Numbered from the stretch's first letter, positions 1-8,708 are shown. The stretch: 64,000 nucleotides of DNA from Chloroflexota bacterium (GCA_021786265.1 JAJYNP010000005.1:62001-126000), one strand, 5' to 3'. The notes: generated from the sequence alone by a model not told the origin. Numbers and translations: made by a program.

Positions 1-658
1 GCGCCGCGGCAGCTCCGAGCCGGAGCAGCCGGACCGGGGCATCGTCGACAGCGTCGACCTGCACGCCGCCAACATCCGGGCGAACGTCCACCCGCCCGAT
101 CCGCCCGCGCGGCACGACCCGCCACGGCAGGCGCTCGTCGAGGGGTGCGAGGACGAACCCGCGCTCGTGATACGCGAGCTGGGCGACTCCGGCCCGGGCC
201 GCCGGTGTGGCCGCCCCTCCCGCCCCCTCGTACTCCACCAGTTCGATCGCCTCACCCGCCGGCAGCTCGATGAAGCGGTCCGCCAGCCGCTGGCGCAGCC
301 GTCTGTCGCGCAGCTCGCGGGCCAGGGTGCCGGCGTGGGCGCCGAACTCCTCGCACAGGAGACGCGGGGCCCCTGGAGCCTGTCCCAGCACCAGGAGCAC
401 GCTGCCGGCCTGGACGGCGACGGTGGCGAGATCGCGATACGCGGCGTGCCGGTATCGACCGCCGCCCAGCTCGAACGCGAACGAGTCGGCGCCGAGGACG
501 ATCCGCAACGGTGAGGACGGCGTCCCGGCGGCGGCCCCCCTTCCGATCTCATCGTCCTCGGCGGCCGCGGTGCCTGGATCGTGGCGGGCAGCGGTGTCTC
601 CCGGCTCGATGAGCCGGCCCCTCCCTTCGAGCGTGGCAGGGCGATCGTCGCCGGACAT
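1..658 (-). CDS. Uncharacterised protein, C-terminus outside window
   Basis: I do not recognise this protein. The frame is open from an ATG at 658 to the window edge, so about 219 N-terminal residues are visible and the C-terminus is missing. It opens with a polar low-complexity stretch of about 45 residues and then becomes a mixed alpha/beta sequence beginning around RIVLGADSFAFELGG; there is no signal peptide or membrane segment, so it is probably cytoplasmic. Its ATG overlaps the stop of the upstream LiaF-like gene by one base (TGATG), which implies translational coupling and a shared transcript. The coupling is seen directly; any role in envelope-stress sensing would be a guess from the neighbour. 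Confidence 0.7.
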   Translation of the reverse strand, partial: MSGDDRPATLEGRGRLIEPGDTAARHDPGTAAAEDDEIGRGAAAGTPSSPLRIVLGADSFAFELGGGRYRHAAYRDLATVAVQAGSVLLVLGQAPGAPRLLCEEFGAHAGTLARELRDRRLRQRLADRFIELPAGEAIELVEYEGAGGAATPAARAGVAQLAYHERGFVLAPLDERLPWRVVPRGRIGRVDVRPDVGGVQVDAVDDAPVRLLRLGAAAA

Positions 659-1167
659 CACGCCGTGGCTTCCGCGGGCGCGGTTTCGGGCGCGCATGCC
701 GGTGCCTGGGCCGCTGGCTGGATCGCGAACCCGCCGAAGAGGGCGAACCCGCCGATCGTGAGCTCCGGCGCTCCGGCGGGCCGCTCGATGCGGGGGCGCG
801 CGTCGGCGACGCCGCCGAAGAGCGAACGGGCTCGCACGCGCACCCGCCAGGACTCGGGGACGATGATCTGGCCGCCCCCATACACGGCCACGACGTCGAG
901 CCGGGCGCCGGCCGGATCGAGCGTCGCCGCCGAGAAGTCCAGCACGCCGCCTCCGTATCCGCACACCACGTGGCCGTACCGGAACCGCCGTGCAGTGCTG
1001 CGGAAGGCGAGCTCGCCGTAGAAGGCGCCGATCTCGATCTCGTCGCTGTCGGCGTCTCCACGCGGCACGAATCGGCGTCGTGCGACCACCGCCCACGCCG
1101 CCGAGGCGATCGACGCGACGATCATCGAGGTGAACGCCACCCGGAGCGCACGCACGATCAACCCCAT
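658..1167 (-). CDS. LiaF-like membrane-anchored protein
   Basis: A 169-residue protein with one N-terminal membrane segment (about residues 5-28) followed by a soluble domain of repeating beta-strand units rich in Gly pairs: CGYGGGVLDFS, LDVVAVYGGGQIIVPESWRV, RSLFGGVADARP and GGFALFGGFAI. This pattern is that of the LiaF C-terminal / DUF2154-type beta-helix domain of cell-wall stress proteins. The start is the ATG at 1167, preceded by GGGAG; a longer frame to 1335 exists but its extra residues look non-coding. The gene is coupled to the unknown gene ending beyond base 1. Family assignment is by pattern; LiaF proteins restrain LiaRS-type sensors, but no LiaR or LiaS is in view. Confidence 0.7.
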   Translation of the reverse strand: MGLIVRALRVAFTSMIVASIASAAWAVVARRRFVPRGDADSDEIEIGAFYGELAFRSTARRFRYGHVVCGYGGGVLDFSAATLDPAGARLDVVAVYGGGQIIVPESWRVRVRARSLFGGVADARPRIERPAGAPELTIGGFALFGGFAIQPAAQAPACAPETAPAEATA

Positions 1168-1291
1168 GGCCTGCTCCCATCCCCGTCCGGGACGCGCACC
1201 GGAACTGTACGACCGCGCGGCGCCTGCGTGTGGCCCCAGGTTCCGGAGCGGACACGCGGGCGCCCGGCGCCGGGCTCGATGGCCGCGCGCG

Positions 1292-1486
1292 ATGGCTCGT
1301 CTCGCCTGCACGGTCGCCGCCTGGTTCGCGATCATCTACCTGGGCGATCACTACCTGGTCGACGTGATCGGCGGCGTCGTGTACGCGTCCGCCGCCTGCT
1401 GGACGGTCTCCGGCAGGCCGGCGCGGATCCTCGACGCCGTCCGGTCACGGGCTGCCTCCGGGTCACTCGGTATGCTCAGCACGTGA
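1292..1486 (+). pseudogene. PAP2-family phosphatase remnant (C-terminal motif only)
   Basis: This frame encodes a hydrophobic stretch ending in IYLGDHYLVDVIGG, which matches the last conserved motif (His and Asp of the SRxxxxxH-xxx-D signature) of type 2 phosphatidic acid phosphatases. The earlier KxxxxxxRP and PSGH motifs and their membrane segments are absent, and the upstream bases run straight into the promoter region of the divergent LiaF-like gene. It is therefore a tail fragment of about 60 residues. Its stop codon overlaps the GTG start of the next gene, and the likely -10 element of that gene lies inside it, so the fragment may now serve only as a promoter. Confidence 0.65.
1471..1476 (+). 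promoter_or_regulatory. Likely -10 element of a leaderless transcript
   Basis: TATGCT lies six bases before the GTG at 1483. The same spacing is seen before several other genes in the window. No good -35 hexamer is visible. Confidence 0.45.
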
Positions 1487-2784
1487 GCGACCTCGTCTTC
1501 CCCGGCGGCTTCCTGTGGGGCGCGGCGACCGCCGCCCACCAGGTCGAGGGCAACAACACCAACAGCGACTGGTGGGCCTGGGAACGCCGGCCGGGCACGC
1601 CCTGCCGGGAGCCGAGCGGTGCCGCCTGCGACCACTACCGCCGGTTTCCCGAGGACATCGCGCTGCTGGCGGACCTCGGCCTCGACACGTACCGGTTCTC
1701 GGTGGAGTGGGCGCGGATCGAGCCGTCCGACGGCACCTTCGACCCGGCCGAGCTCGACCACTACCGGCGGGTCGTGGAGGTCGTCCGATCGCACGGGCTC
1801 ATCCCCATGGTGACGCTCAACCATTTCACGCTGCCGGCCTGGCTGGCCGACCGCGGCGCCTGGCTCGCACCGGAGACTCCTCGCCTGTTCGAGCGGTACT
1901 GCCGGCGGGTGGTCGGGGCGCTCGGGGACGCCGTCGACTGGTACTGCACCGTGAACGAGCCGGGCGTGGTGGCCTTCGGCGGCTATCTCGGGGCACTCGG
2001 CTTTCCACCGGGGACCCGGGACGCCGGCTCGTGGAGACAGGCGATCGGCGGGCTCGTCGAGGGCCACCGCCGCGCCCGGTCGGCCGTGAAGGAGCTGCGC
2101 CCGGGCGCGCGCGTCGGCGCCACGCACTCGATGCAGGAATGGGAGGCCAGCGCGGGCGGTCGGCCGGTCATCGAGTACCTGCGCCGCATGAACGAGGACG
2201 CGTTCCTGGAGGCCTGCGCCGAGGATGACTTCATCGGCGTGCAGACGTACACCCGGGTCCGGGTGAACGCGCCGGCCATCGTGGCGCCCCTGGTCCGCGC
2301 GGCGCTGGCGGTGCCGCGCATCGAGGTGGTGGTGGTGCCGTGGGTCGTCGGCCGCGAAACGCGCCGGGCGCCCGCGGCCGTGGCGAGCGACGGGGTCCGC
2401 GCCACGCAGATGGGGTACGAGTTTCGCCCGGAGGCGATCGCGTGGACCGTCCGCCGCGCCGCGCGCATGTACCCGGGGAAGGACATCGTCGTGACCGAGC
2501 ACGGCGTGGCCACCGCCGACGACACGGAGCGCGTGGAGTTCATCGCCCGCGGCCTGGCCTCGCTCCACGGCCTGATCGAGGAGGGTGTGCCGGTCCGCGG
2601 CTATGTGCACTGGAGCCTGCTGGACAACTTCGAGTGGGCCCGCGGCTACGAGATGACGTTCGGCCTGGTCGGCGTCGATCGCGTGACGCAGCAGCGCACG
2701 GTGCGACCGTCGGCCCGTATGCTTGGCCGGGTGGCCCGCACGGGCCGCCTGGAGATGCCGCCGGGCGACTCGACCCGTGGGTGA
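1483..2784 (+). CDS. GH1 family beta-glucosidase
   Basis: A 433-residue glycoside hydrolase of family 1, normally a retaining beta-glucosidase or beta-galactosidase that acts on cellobiose-like sugars in the cytoplasm. It has the family start FPGGFLWGAATAAHQVEG, the acid/base motif VNEPG (E159) and the nucleophile motif VVTEHGVAT (E339; most members have TENG). The C-terminal GYVHWSLLDNFEWARGY motif binds the glucose unit. Length is normal for the family. I chose the GTG at 1483 because the family motif starts there; the frame is open upstream but that part is not conserved. No sugar transporter or regulator adjoins it, so the natural substrate is unknown. Confidence 0.93.
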   Translation: MSDLVFPGGFLWGAATAAHQVEGNNTNSDWWAWERRPGTPCREPSGAACDHYRRFPEDIALLADLGLDTYRFSVEWARIEPSDGTFDPAELDHYRRVVEVVRSHGLIPMVTLNHFTLPAWLADRGAWLAPETPRLFERYCRRVVGALGDAVDWYCTVNEPGVVAFGGYLGALGFPPGTRDAGSWRQAIGGLVEGHRRARSAVKELRPGARVGATHSMQEWEASAGGRPVIEYLRRMNEDAFLEACAEDDFIGVQTYTRVRVNAPAIVAPLVRAALAVPRIEVVVVPWVVGRETRRAPAAVASDGVRATQMGYEFRPEAIAWTVRRAARMYPGKDIVVTEHGVATADDTERVEFIARGLASLHGLIEEGVPVRGYVHWSLLDNFEWARGYEMTFGLVGVDRVTQQRTVRPSARMLGRVARTGRLEMPPGDSTRG

Positions 2785-3175
2785 CGACGACCGCGGCGAT
2801 GAGCGCCGGGACGAGGTCGGGGACGAGCGTGCGCTCGACGGCGCCGCGACCAGACCGGCCGCCCTCTGCAGCGGGCCGGGGCACCTGGTCGTCTACGGCA
2901 ACCCCGCGTTCGTGGCCAGGTTCGGCACCCAGTCGGTGGGCCCGCCGGCACGCGAGGGCCTGATCGGGTTGCCCCCGGCCGCGTTCAACCTGCTGGACCG
3001 GGTCTTCGCCCGTGGCCGGCCGCTCGCGCGCTGGATCCGCCTGGGGACCGAGGAATGGCGCATGACCGCCGCTCCCAGGCGAGACCTGGTGACGCAGGAG
3101 GTCTACGGGGTCGCGTTCCACCTCCGGGCACGCTCGGACCTCCCGGTGATCGCCGACCGGGAGCCACGCCAGTAG
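2777..3175 (+). CDS. Small PAS-like domain protein
   Basis: A 132-residue protein whose middle part, HLVVYGNPAFVARFG, followed by GLPPAAFNLLDRVFARGRPL, resembles the start of a PAS sensor domain (the ANPAF-type turn and the following helices). The N-terminal 35 residues are acidic and low in complexity. There is no kinase, cyclase or DNA-binding part, so if it is a PAS protein it stands alone. The GTG start at 2777 overlaps the end of the GH1 gene by eight bases, which suggests a shared transcript. The PAS call is by pattern only and rests on a short match. Confidence 0.6.
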   Translation: MGDDDRGDERRDEVGDERALDGAATRPAALCSGPGHLVVYGNPAFVARFGTQSVGPPAREGLIGLPPAAFNLLDRVFARGRPLARWIRLGTEEWRMTAAPRRDLVTQEVYGVAFHLRARSDLPVIADREPRQ

Positions 3176-3192
3176 GCCGGGCAGCCGAACCA

Positions 3193-3307
3193 CCGGTCGG
3201 GGGAATGTGGCGCCCGTCGGGGGAACGCCGCCGGTCGGGGGAGGGTGGCCGCCCGTCGGGGGAACGCCGCCCGTCAGGGGAACGTCGCCCGTCGGGGGAG
3301 GGTGGCC
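3193..3307. repeat. Six tandem 18-21 bp imperfect repeats
   Basis: Six copies of a unit of the form CC(C/G)GTCGGGGGAACGCCG, with variants ending GAGGGTGGCC, lie between the ends of the convergent PAS-like and YibE/F genes. No reading frame that I trust crosses the array. Confidence 0.8.
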
Positions 3308-3310
3308 GAT

Positions 3311-4489
3311 TCAGCCGTCGAGCCCACCGACCCCGGCCACCGCCGGCGCCTGCCGCTCCGCCGGTCGACCCTGCCAGGACGCGGCGACCGCCGTGGTCAG
3401 CGGCACCGCGGCGAGGATCCCGAGGCTGCCGACCAGGGTGCGCACCACCTCCACGGCGATCACCTCCTGGTTGATGGCGGCGCTGAACGAGCTCACCTGG
3501 ATGGCGAGGATCACCAGCAGCGGGAGCGCCGTCCCGAGGTAGGCGAAGACGAGCGTGTTGATGGTGGCCGCCAGGTGCGCGACCCCGACGTTCATGGCCC
3601 GCGCGAACAGGTCTCGGGACCGCAGGGTCGGGTCGACGCCGGCGATCTCTTCGACCGTGGCGGCCTGGCTCATGGCGACGTCGTTGAGCACGCCCAGCCC
3701 GCCGAAGATCACCGCGGCCAGCAGCAGCCCGCTGAGGTCGATGCGGTTGCCCACCAGCTGCCCGAGCGTAACGACCTGGTCGGAGCCCTGGGCCGAGGTG
3801 AACTGCGCGGCTGCCGTCACGGCCAGCGCGAGGATTCCCGTGACCAGCAGGCCTGCGCTGGTGCCGATCAGGGCAGCGATCGTGGTCCGCGATGGCCCCT
3901 GGGTGAGCATGAAGCTCAGAGCCGTCACGGCGATCCCGAAGACGACCGCGAGGACCACCGGGTTCCAGCCAAGGAGGAGCAGCGGGATCAGGAGCCGGAT
4001 GACGAACCCGACGGTCAGGGCGAGCGACACGACTGCCCGCAGCCCACGCCAGCCCGCGATCGCCGCGGCCGCCACCACGAACGCGGTCGCCAGGACGCCC
4101 AGCAGCGGCAGGCGCCAGCGGTCGATCACCGTGTAGGTGGTGGGGGCGCCGGGCTGATGGTCGATCGAGAGGACCACTTCGTCGCCGGCGCGGTAGTCGG
4201 GCAGCTGGAGTTGGCTGCTGGGGCCCTGCAGCACCGCGGTCACGCGCATCCCCGCGTCCGCCCCGTCCACCACCACCACCGTGGCCGTCGGCTGCGCGCC
4301 GCTCTGCACCGGCGCCACCGACACGATCCGGGCGTGCGCCAGGTCGGAGACGACCTGCCGGGCGGACCCGGGAACGAGATCGGGCAGGAAGAGCAGGAAA
4401 CCCACCAGCAGGATGAGCCCCAACCCGTACACGACGATGCGCCGATCCCTGCGAAGCTCGGGATCGGCCAGCTCGTGGGGGGACACCAT
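3311..4489 (-). CDS. YibE/F family integral membrane protein
   Basis: A 392-residue membrane protein of the YibE/F family, of unknown biochemical function but widespread in Firmicutes and Actinobacteria. One membrane segment (about residues 18-38) precedes an extracytoplasmic part of about 90 residues, and then come roughly seven further hydrophobic segments. The motif GGLGVLNDVAMSQAATVEE, followed by AMNVGVAHLAATINTLV, is the hallmark of the family. The ATG at 4489 is preferred to an upstream in-frame start because the sequence before it is not conserved-looking; GAGG lies about 15 bases upstream. It follows the polysaccharide deacetylase gene on the same strand, 91 bases away. Confidence 0.85.
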   Translation of the reverse strand: MVSPHELADPELRRDRRIVVYGLGLILLVGFLLFLPDLVPGSARQVVSDLAHARIVSVAPVQSGAQPTATVVVVDGADAGMRVTAVLQGPSSQLQLPDYRAGDEVVLSIDHQPGAPTTYTVIDRWRLPLLGVLATAFVVAAAAIAGWRGLRAVVSLALTVGFVIRLLIPLLLLGWNPVVLAVVFGIAVTALSFMLTQGPSRTTIAALIGTSAGLLVTGILALAVTAAAQFTSAQGSDQVVTLGQLVGNRIDLSGLLLAAVIFGGLGVLNDVAMSQAATVEEIAGVDPTLRSRDLFARAMNVGVAHLAATINTLVFAYLGTALPLLVILAIQVSSFSAAINQEVIAVEVVRTLVGSLGILAAVPLTTAVAASWQGRPAERQAPAVAGVGGLDG

Positions 4490-4580
4490 GGATCCAGCAA
4501 CCTCGTGATGCTCGGACGAACCGCGGCATGCTACCCGAGATGCGCGCCGCACCGGTCGCGCGGGGCATCCCGGCCTCGGG

Positions 4581-5705
4581 TCAGGACCCTGGCTCCAGCG
4601 CTCGCAGCTGATTCACCAGGCCGGCCGGGGTGGTGGACGGCGAGACCCGCGCGCGCGGCACGGTGAAGCGGTCCGCCGCGCTCTCCCACGCCCCCGAGCC
4701 CTCGATCACGGCCAGGCCGAACCCGTCTGCCTGGACCTCCTGCAGGACCTCCGCGTCGTATCGGCCCGCCGGATAGGCGAGCGTGGCCGGCCGCTCGCCC
4801 ACGAACGACTCGATCAGCTCGGCCGCGGTCTCGACCTGGTAGTGCAGCGCGGCCGGCGACAGCGACGGCAGCGAGAGATGGTTCATGGTGTGGTCGCCGA
4901 TCTCCATGCCGTCCGCCACGAGCGTACGCAGCTCGGCCGGCGTCAGCACGTTCTGCCAGGTGCCGACCCGTCCCGCGATCACGTAGTACGTGGCGTGGAA
5001 CCCGTAACGCTGCAGGATCGGCAGCGCATAGAGATACCCGTCGTCCCAGCCGTCGTCGATGGAGATCGCGAACGTTCGCGGCGGGAACGTCCGGTGCAGC
5101 TGGAGCGCCTGGCTGATCTGCGCCACCGTGACCGTGTGCCAGCCGGCCGCGTGGAGCGCGGCCAGCTGCGCGTCGAAGAGCTCGGGGGACACCACCAGCC
5201 CGGGCAGCGAATCGCCCGCCAGCCCCGCCGGCACGATCCGGTGATACATCAGGATCGGGATCTGCAGGGCGAAGGTGGGGCTGGGCTGGACACCGGGGAT
5301 CGGGCTCGGCCAGCGGACGGCAAGCTGCACCGGGGCCTCCGACGCGGCGGAGCCGGGAGTCGCCGTGGCCAGGCCAGTCGGAACCGTGGCCTCCGGCCCG
5401 ACCGGCGATGGCGACGGTACCGGTGTCGTCGCCTGCTGCGCCTCACCGCCGGGCGTCGCGCCGACAGGGGCGGCACCCGCCGCAATCCCTGCGGGGACGG
5501 CTCCCGCGACCACGCCGCCGCTGCGTGGCGGCGCGATCGCCCCGCACCCGGCCACGATGGCCGCGGCGGCGAGAACGAGCGCCGCGCGCCGCAGGGGCGC
5601 GCGATCCGGGGGGAAGCCATGCAGGGGATGTTCGATCCGCACCAGCGGAGTCTGCCCGGCCTTCGCCGGGAGCGCAACAGACGGCGCGGGGCGGCAGGGA
5701 CCCAC
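4581..5705 (-). CDS. Polysaccharide deacetylase lipoprotein
   Basis: A NodB-homology carbohydrate esterase (CE4 family) that would remove N-acetyl groups from a surface glycan such as peptidoglycan. After about 40 residues comes a lipobox-like AAIVAGCGA, then a Pro/Ala/Gly-rich linker of about 90 residues, then the catalytic domain: LMYHRIVP, AISIDDGWDDGY (the metal and base aspartates), DHTMNHLSL (metal histidines) and LAYPAGRYD. It is probably anchored on the outside of the membrane. The start is uncertain: 5705 gives 374 residues with a rather long pre-lipobox region, and a start nearer 5640 is possible. Family call is firm; the exact glycan is not shown. Confidence 0.88.
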   Translation of the reverse strand: MGPCRPAPSVALPAKAGQTPLVRIEHPLHGFPPDRAPLRRAALVLAAAAIVAGCGAIAPPRSGGVVAGAVPAGIAAGAAPVGATPGGEAQQATTPVPSPSPVGPEATVPTGLATATPGSAASEAPVQLAVRWPSPIPGVQPSPTFALQIPILMYHRIVPAGLAGDSLPGLVVSPELFDAQLAALHAAGWHTVTVAQISQALQLHRTFPPRTFAISIDDGWDDGYLYALPILQRYGFHATYYVIAGRVGTWQNVLTPAELRTLVADGMEIGDHTMNHLSLPSLSPAALHYQVETAAELIESFVGERPATLAYPAGRYDAEVLQEVQADGFGLAVIEGSGAWESAADRFTVPRARVSPSTTPAGLVNQLRALEPGS

Positions 5706-5813
5706 CCCTGCGCGGGAGATCAGAGGAGGCGCGACCCCGCGCCGATGCCGGTGATGCCCTCGCAGGCGATGACTCGCGGATCGGAAGTGGAGACGGTCCG
5801 CGCGTCGGCAGCA

Positions 5814-6992
5814 CTACGGCCGGACGGCGAGAACGGCGTCCACCGGCAGGCCCCAGAGCGACCCGGTATCGACCTGCGCCACGGCAAGCCCCGACTCCCG
5901 CAGCGCCGCCTCCAGCGGGATCGGGCGGCAGTCGATCAGCGCCGGCAACAGCTCGTGGCTGCGCTCGTACAGGCGGGTCAGGGGAGCCGGGCGATCGCGT
6001 CGCGCGAGGGATGTCACGACGATGCGCCCGCCACGTCGCAGCACGCGCTGGCATTCGGCCAGCACCAGCGGGATCTCCGGCGTGTCGAAGAGCTCGAGCG
6101 TGAAGCTCATGACCAGCGCATCGACCGATTCGTCCGGATACGGCACGGCCAGCGCGTCGGCGGTCCGCAGCTCGACGCGATCCGCGATCCCGGCCTCCCG
6201 CAGACGTCGCTCGGCCACGCGGCGCATCTCGTCGGACAGGTCCAGCCCGAGAACGCGTCCCGCTGACCCGACCGCGCGCGCCAGCACCACCAGGTCGTGC
6301 CCCGTGCCGAAGCCAACCTCGAGGACCGTCTCACCGGCCGCCGGGCCCAGTAGCTGGAGCGCCCGGCGTCGCACCCCACGCTCGAACGGCTCCTCGAACA
6401 GGTCGTACCAGCGGCTCAACCGATCGTAGCTTGCGCGGGCCTGGTCGTGGGTGCGTCGGACGCGGCTGACTCCGGTCCACGTCGTGATCGGCTCCGGCGC
6501 TGCGGGGCGGAAGGCCAGCAGGGGCAGCTGCTCGGCCGCCTGGCGGCGAGCCTCGGGAGTGCCATCGTAAGGCCAGCCGAGGAGGTGGCCGAGTACAGCC
6601 CGGACGAGTGCCGGGGGCAGACCGGCGTGACGTTCGTAGCGCTCGAAGACGGCCACCGCCTCGTCGGCCTGGAGCCGCCGCCAGGCCGGCACGTAGCGGC
6701 TGCCTCCGATCCGGACCTCGCGGGCGAGCCCGGCTTCGACATTGTGGAGCCAGCCGGTCCGGCGCCCCCAGCCGGCCGCCACGATCGCCTCGCCCCTCGC
6801 GGCGTCGTAGCGCAGAACCTCCAGGGGCGTCTCGCGACGCCGGTGGGTGCGCCGGCCCTCGTGGACCAGGACGAGGAAGCGGCGGCCGAAAAGGAAGCCG
6901 AGGTGGGCACGGTAGGCGTAGACGGGCAGGGTGAGGAGCCAGCGCAGGATGCCGCCCGGCGGCGCCGGCCCATCAGCAGGCTGCGAGCTCAT
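5814..6992 (-). CDS. Deazaflavin-type nitroreductase fused to SAM methyltransferase
   Basis: A 392-residue two-domain protein. Residues about 10-145 (ILRWLLTLPVYAYRAHLGFL, then FLVLVHEGRRTHRRRETPLE and AAGWGRRTGWLHNV) resemble the DUF385/nitroreductase family that binds F420 or related deazaflavins. Residues about 165-392 form a class I methyltransferase: SYDRLSRWYDLFEEPFERG, the SAM-binding loop VLEVGFGTGHDL, the acidic end of strand 2 in VLGLDLSDEM, and LRRGGRIVVTSLARRD, closest in style to UbiE/MenG. I chose the ATG at 6992 because upstream residues look non-coding. The pairing suggests reduction and methylation of one substrate, possibly a quinone or lipid; that is inference. Confidence 0.82.
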   Translation of the reverse strand: MSSQPADGPAPPGGILRWLLTLPVYAYRAHLGFLFGRRFLVLVHEGRRTHRRRETPLEVLRYDAARGEAIVAAGWGRRTGWLHNVEAGLAREVRIGGSRYVPAWRRLQADEAVAVFERYERHAGLPPALVRAVLGHLLGWPYDGTPEARRQAAEQLPLLAFRPAAPEPITTWTGVSRVRRTHDQARASYDRLSRWYDLFEEPFERGVRRRALQLLGPAAGETVLEVGFGTGHDLVVLARAVGSAGRVLGLDLSDEMRRVAERRLREAGIADRVELRTADALAVPYPDESVDALVMSFTLELFDTPEIPLVLAECQRVLRRGGRIVVTSLARRDRPAPLTRLYERSHELLPALIDCRPIPLEAALRESGLAVAQVDTGSLWGLPVDAVLAVRP

Positions 6993-7119
6993 GTCACTTG
7001 CCCCGGTCTCCACCAGAAGCGGGAGCCCGTCGCCCAGCCTCAGCCCTCGCGAACGGCGTGTCGGTCGAGCGCCCTCCAACCGCTCGCCAGGCGCCACTCG
7101 CGGGTGCTTGGGGCTGGCG

Positions 7120-7986
7120 TCAGCGGCGCGCAACGCTGGCCTGTGCAAGGCTTGCGATGAGATCCGCGGGAGCGTCATCCAGACTGCGGCGCAGTCTGCC
7201 CAGCACGGGGACCCCGGCCGCGACGGCCAAATCGGCGGGATCGACGCGGGCCGCTGCAGGTGCAGCCACGACGAGCCCGGTCCATCCGTGGGTGCGTGCC
7301 GCCAGACGCAGGTTCGGTGCCTGCTCATCCCGCCAGCGCCGTCGGGCCTCCGCAATCCGGCGACGGTGCCGATCGACCTGGGTCGTGCTCGAGGCGGCGA
7401 GGAAGCCCGGAGCGGGGCCCTCGTAGCGACGCCAAGATTGAGCGGTTCGCTCCCGTGCGAACCGGGCGTCGTCGATCACGTCGCCGAGGCCCAGGGTGAC
7501 GAGGCGAAGCCCGTCGGCCGAGGCGATCACCACTCCCAACGTTGGGTAAGCCGCCGCATAAGAACGCAGCGCGTCCAGGTCGGGCGCATCTCCCCACGTC
7601 GCGTGGTCGCTCACCGCTGCGGCAAGCGTGGTGAGGTACAGGCGGCGGGGCTTGGCGGTTGCGAACAATGCGATGCCGTTCCGCAGCTCGGCAGGTCCCA
7701 GATGCGCCTCGACGCGGACCATGGTCCAGCGCCGGAGCCGGTTCAACTGGCCCGCCTCGCGTGGATCCGACGATCCCGGTTCGAGGGCCGCGAGGGCGGC
7801 CCGCAGCCGAAGGCGCCACTCGGGGTCGAGCGCGCCGCCGGACGCCGCGCCGGTCCGAACGTAGGCCGAGAGGACCCCCGCGGGAGGCTCGCTCCGCAGC
7901 ACGTCGAGGACGTCGAACGGGATCGGTCCGTCGCGTCCGGCCGCCGTGACCCGCACATCAGCGCGACCCGGTCTCGATGGGTTCAT
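7120..7986 (-). CDS. baeRF-type (eRF1/Vms1-like) release-factor homologue
   Basis: A 288-residue protein that resembles the bacterial archaeo-eukaryotic release factor (baeRF) group, whose members are thought to act on stalled or damaged ribosomes. Visible features are the N-terminal LRSEPPAGVLSAYVRT, the middle segment GIALFATAKPRRLYLTTL and LGVVIASADGLRLVTLGLG, and a C-terminal domain with a charged helix DRHRRRIAEARRRWRDEQ followed by LVVAAPAAARVDPADL. I see no GGQ tripeptide, as in several baeRF subfamilies. The ATG at 7986 overlaps the stop of the SRPBCC gene (ATGA), so the two are coupled; a GTG at 8004 is the alternative. Assignment is from pattern only. Confidence 0.65.
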   Translation of the reverse strand: MNPSRPGRADVRVTAAGRDGPIPFDVLDVLRSEPPAGVLSAYVRTGAASGGALDPEWRLRLRAALAALEPGSSDPREAGQLNRLRRWTMVRVEAHLGPAELRNGIALFATAKPRRLYLTTLAAAVSDHATWGDAPDLDALRSYAAAYPTLGVVIASADGLRLVTLGLGDVIDDARFARERTAQSWRRYEGPAPGFLAASSTTQVDRHRRRIAEARRRWRDEQAPNLRLAARTHGWTGLVVAAPAAARVDPADLAVAAGVPVLGRLRRSLDDAPADLIASLAQASVARR

Positions 7987-8474
7987 AGCCGTGATCGAGC
8001 CCACGCGGCTACCTCCTCGGCGAAATAGTCGAGGGAATGGCGCACGTCTCGCTCGACCGCCCAGACGGCGAACACGCGCTTCGCTTCCGTCGCCGCGAAC
8101 GATGCGGGAAGGTCGTACTCGAGCTCGCCGTGCACGATCGTGTGATCGCCGGCCGGTTCGAATCGCCGGGTCCAGTGCAGCGTGCCACCGGGGAACGTCC
8201 CGACCAGCGCGAGGAGATCCGGGGCCCGGGCCTCGGTCACCTCGTAGCGCACCTCCAGCCGCTGTCCGGCGAGCTTGATCACCGCGTCGAACCTCGCACC
8301 GCGGCTGGCGAGCGGCCCCGAGGCGTCTCGAACCTCGACGAAGAACGGATGCCAGCGCGGCAACCTCTCGACCTGGGTCGCGAGCTCGAACGCGGCGTGC
8401 GGCAGGACCGGCACTGTCTGGCTGTCGACCACGTGACCTTTGATGCGCCCTTCGGGACCCACATCACGACGCAT
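7983..8474 (-). CDS. SRPBCC (START/polyketide cyclase-like) family protein
   Basis: A 163-residue single-domain protein with the helix-grip pattern of the SRPBCC superfamily: the N-terminal VVDSQTVPVLPHAAFELATQ, the PRWHPFFVEV segment, LEVRYEVTEARAPDLLAL and a long C-terminal amphipathic helix. Such proteins bind hydrophobic ligands in a closed cavity; no ligand can be named here. The ATG at 8474 has AGGAG about seven bases upstream, whereas the longer frame to 8693 reads as non-coding. It is the first gene of a two-gene operon with the baeRF-like gene, sharing an ATGA overlap. Confidence 0.8.
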   Translation of the reverse strand: MRRDVGPEGRIKGHVVDSQTVPVLPHAAFELATQVERLPRWHPFFVEVRDASGPLASRGARFDAVIKLAGQRLEVRYEVTEARAPDLLALVGTFPGGTLHWTRRFEPAGDHTIVHGELEYDLPASFAATEAKRVFAVWAVERDVRHSLDYFAEEVAAWARSRL

Positions 8475-8708
8475 CGCGAATCTCCTGTGCCTCGTCCACC
8501 TCCGACCGGCAGGCGGACGGTACGACTGTGGACGCTCTTCGTGCCGTGGCCCCGCGCAGCCGGGCGAACAGGCATAGTGTCGACGGCCCTTGCACCGTGC
8601 ACAAGAGCGGAGTGGCTCGTGGCGGCCTGTGGTCAGCGCTTGGCGGCGCGCGACATCGAGCGCCGCGTCAGGATCCGTCTGGATCGACCTCAATCCGCAC
8701 GGGTCGCG

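Noticed and set aside
8141..8175. GGTTCGAATC, like a tRNA T-arm
   Set aside because: It lies inside the SRPBCC coding sequence and no acceptor or anticodon stem surrounds it.
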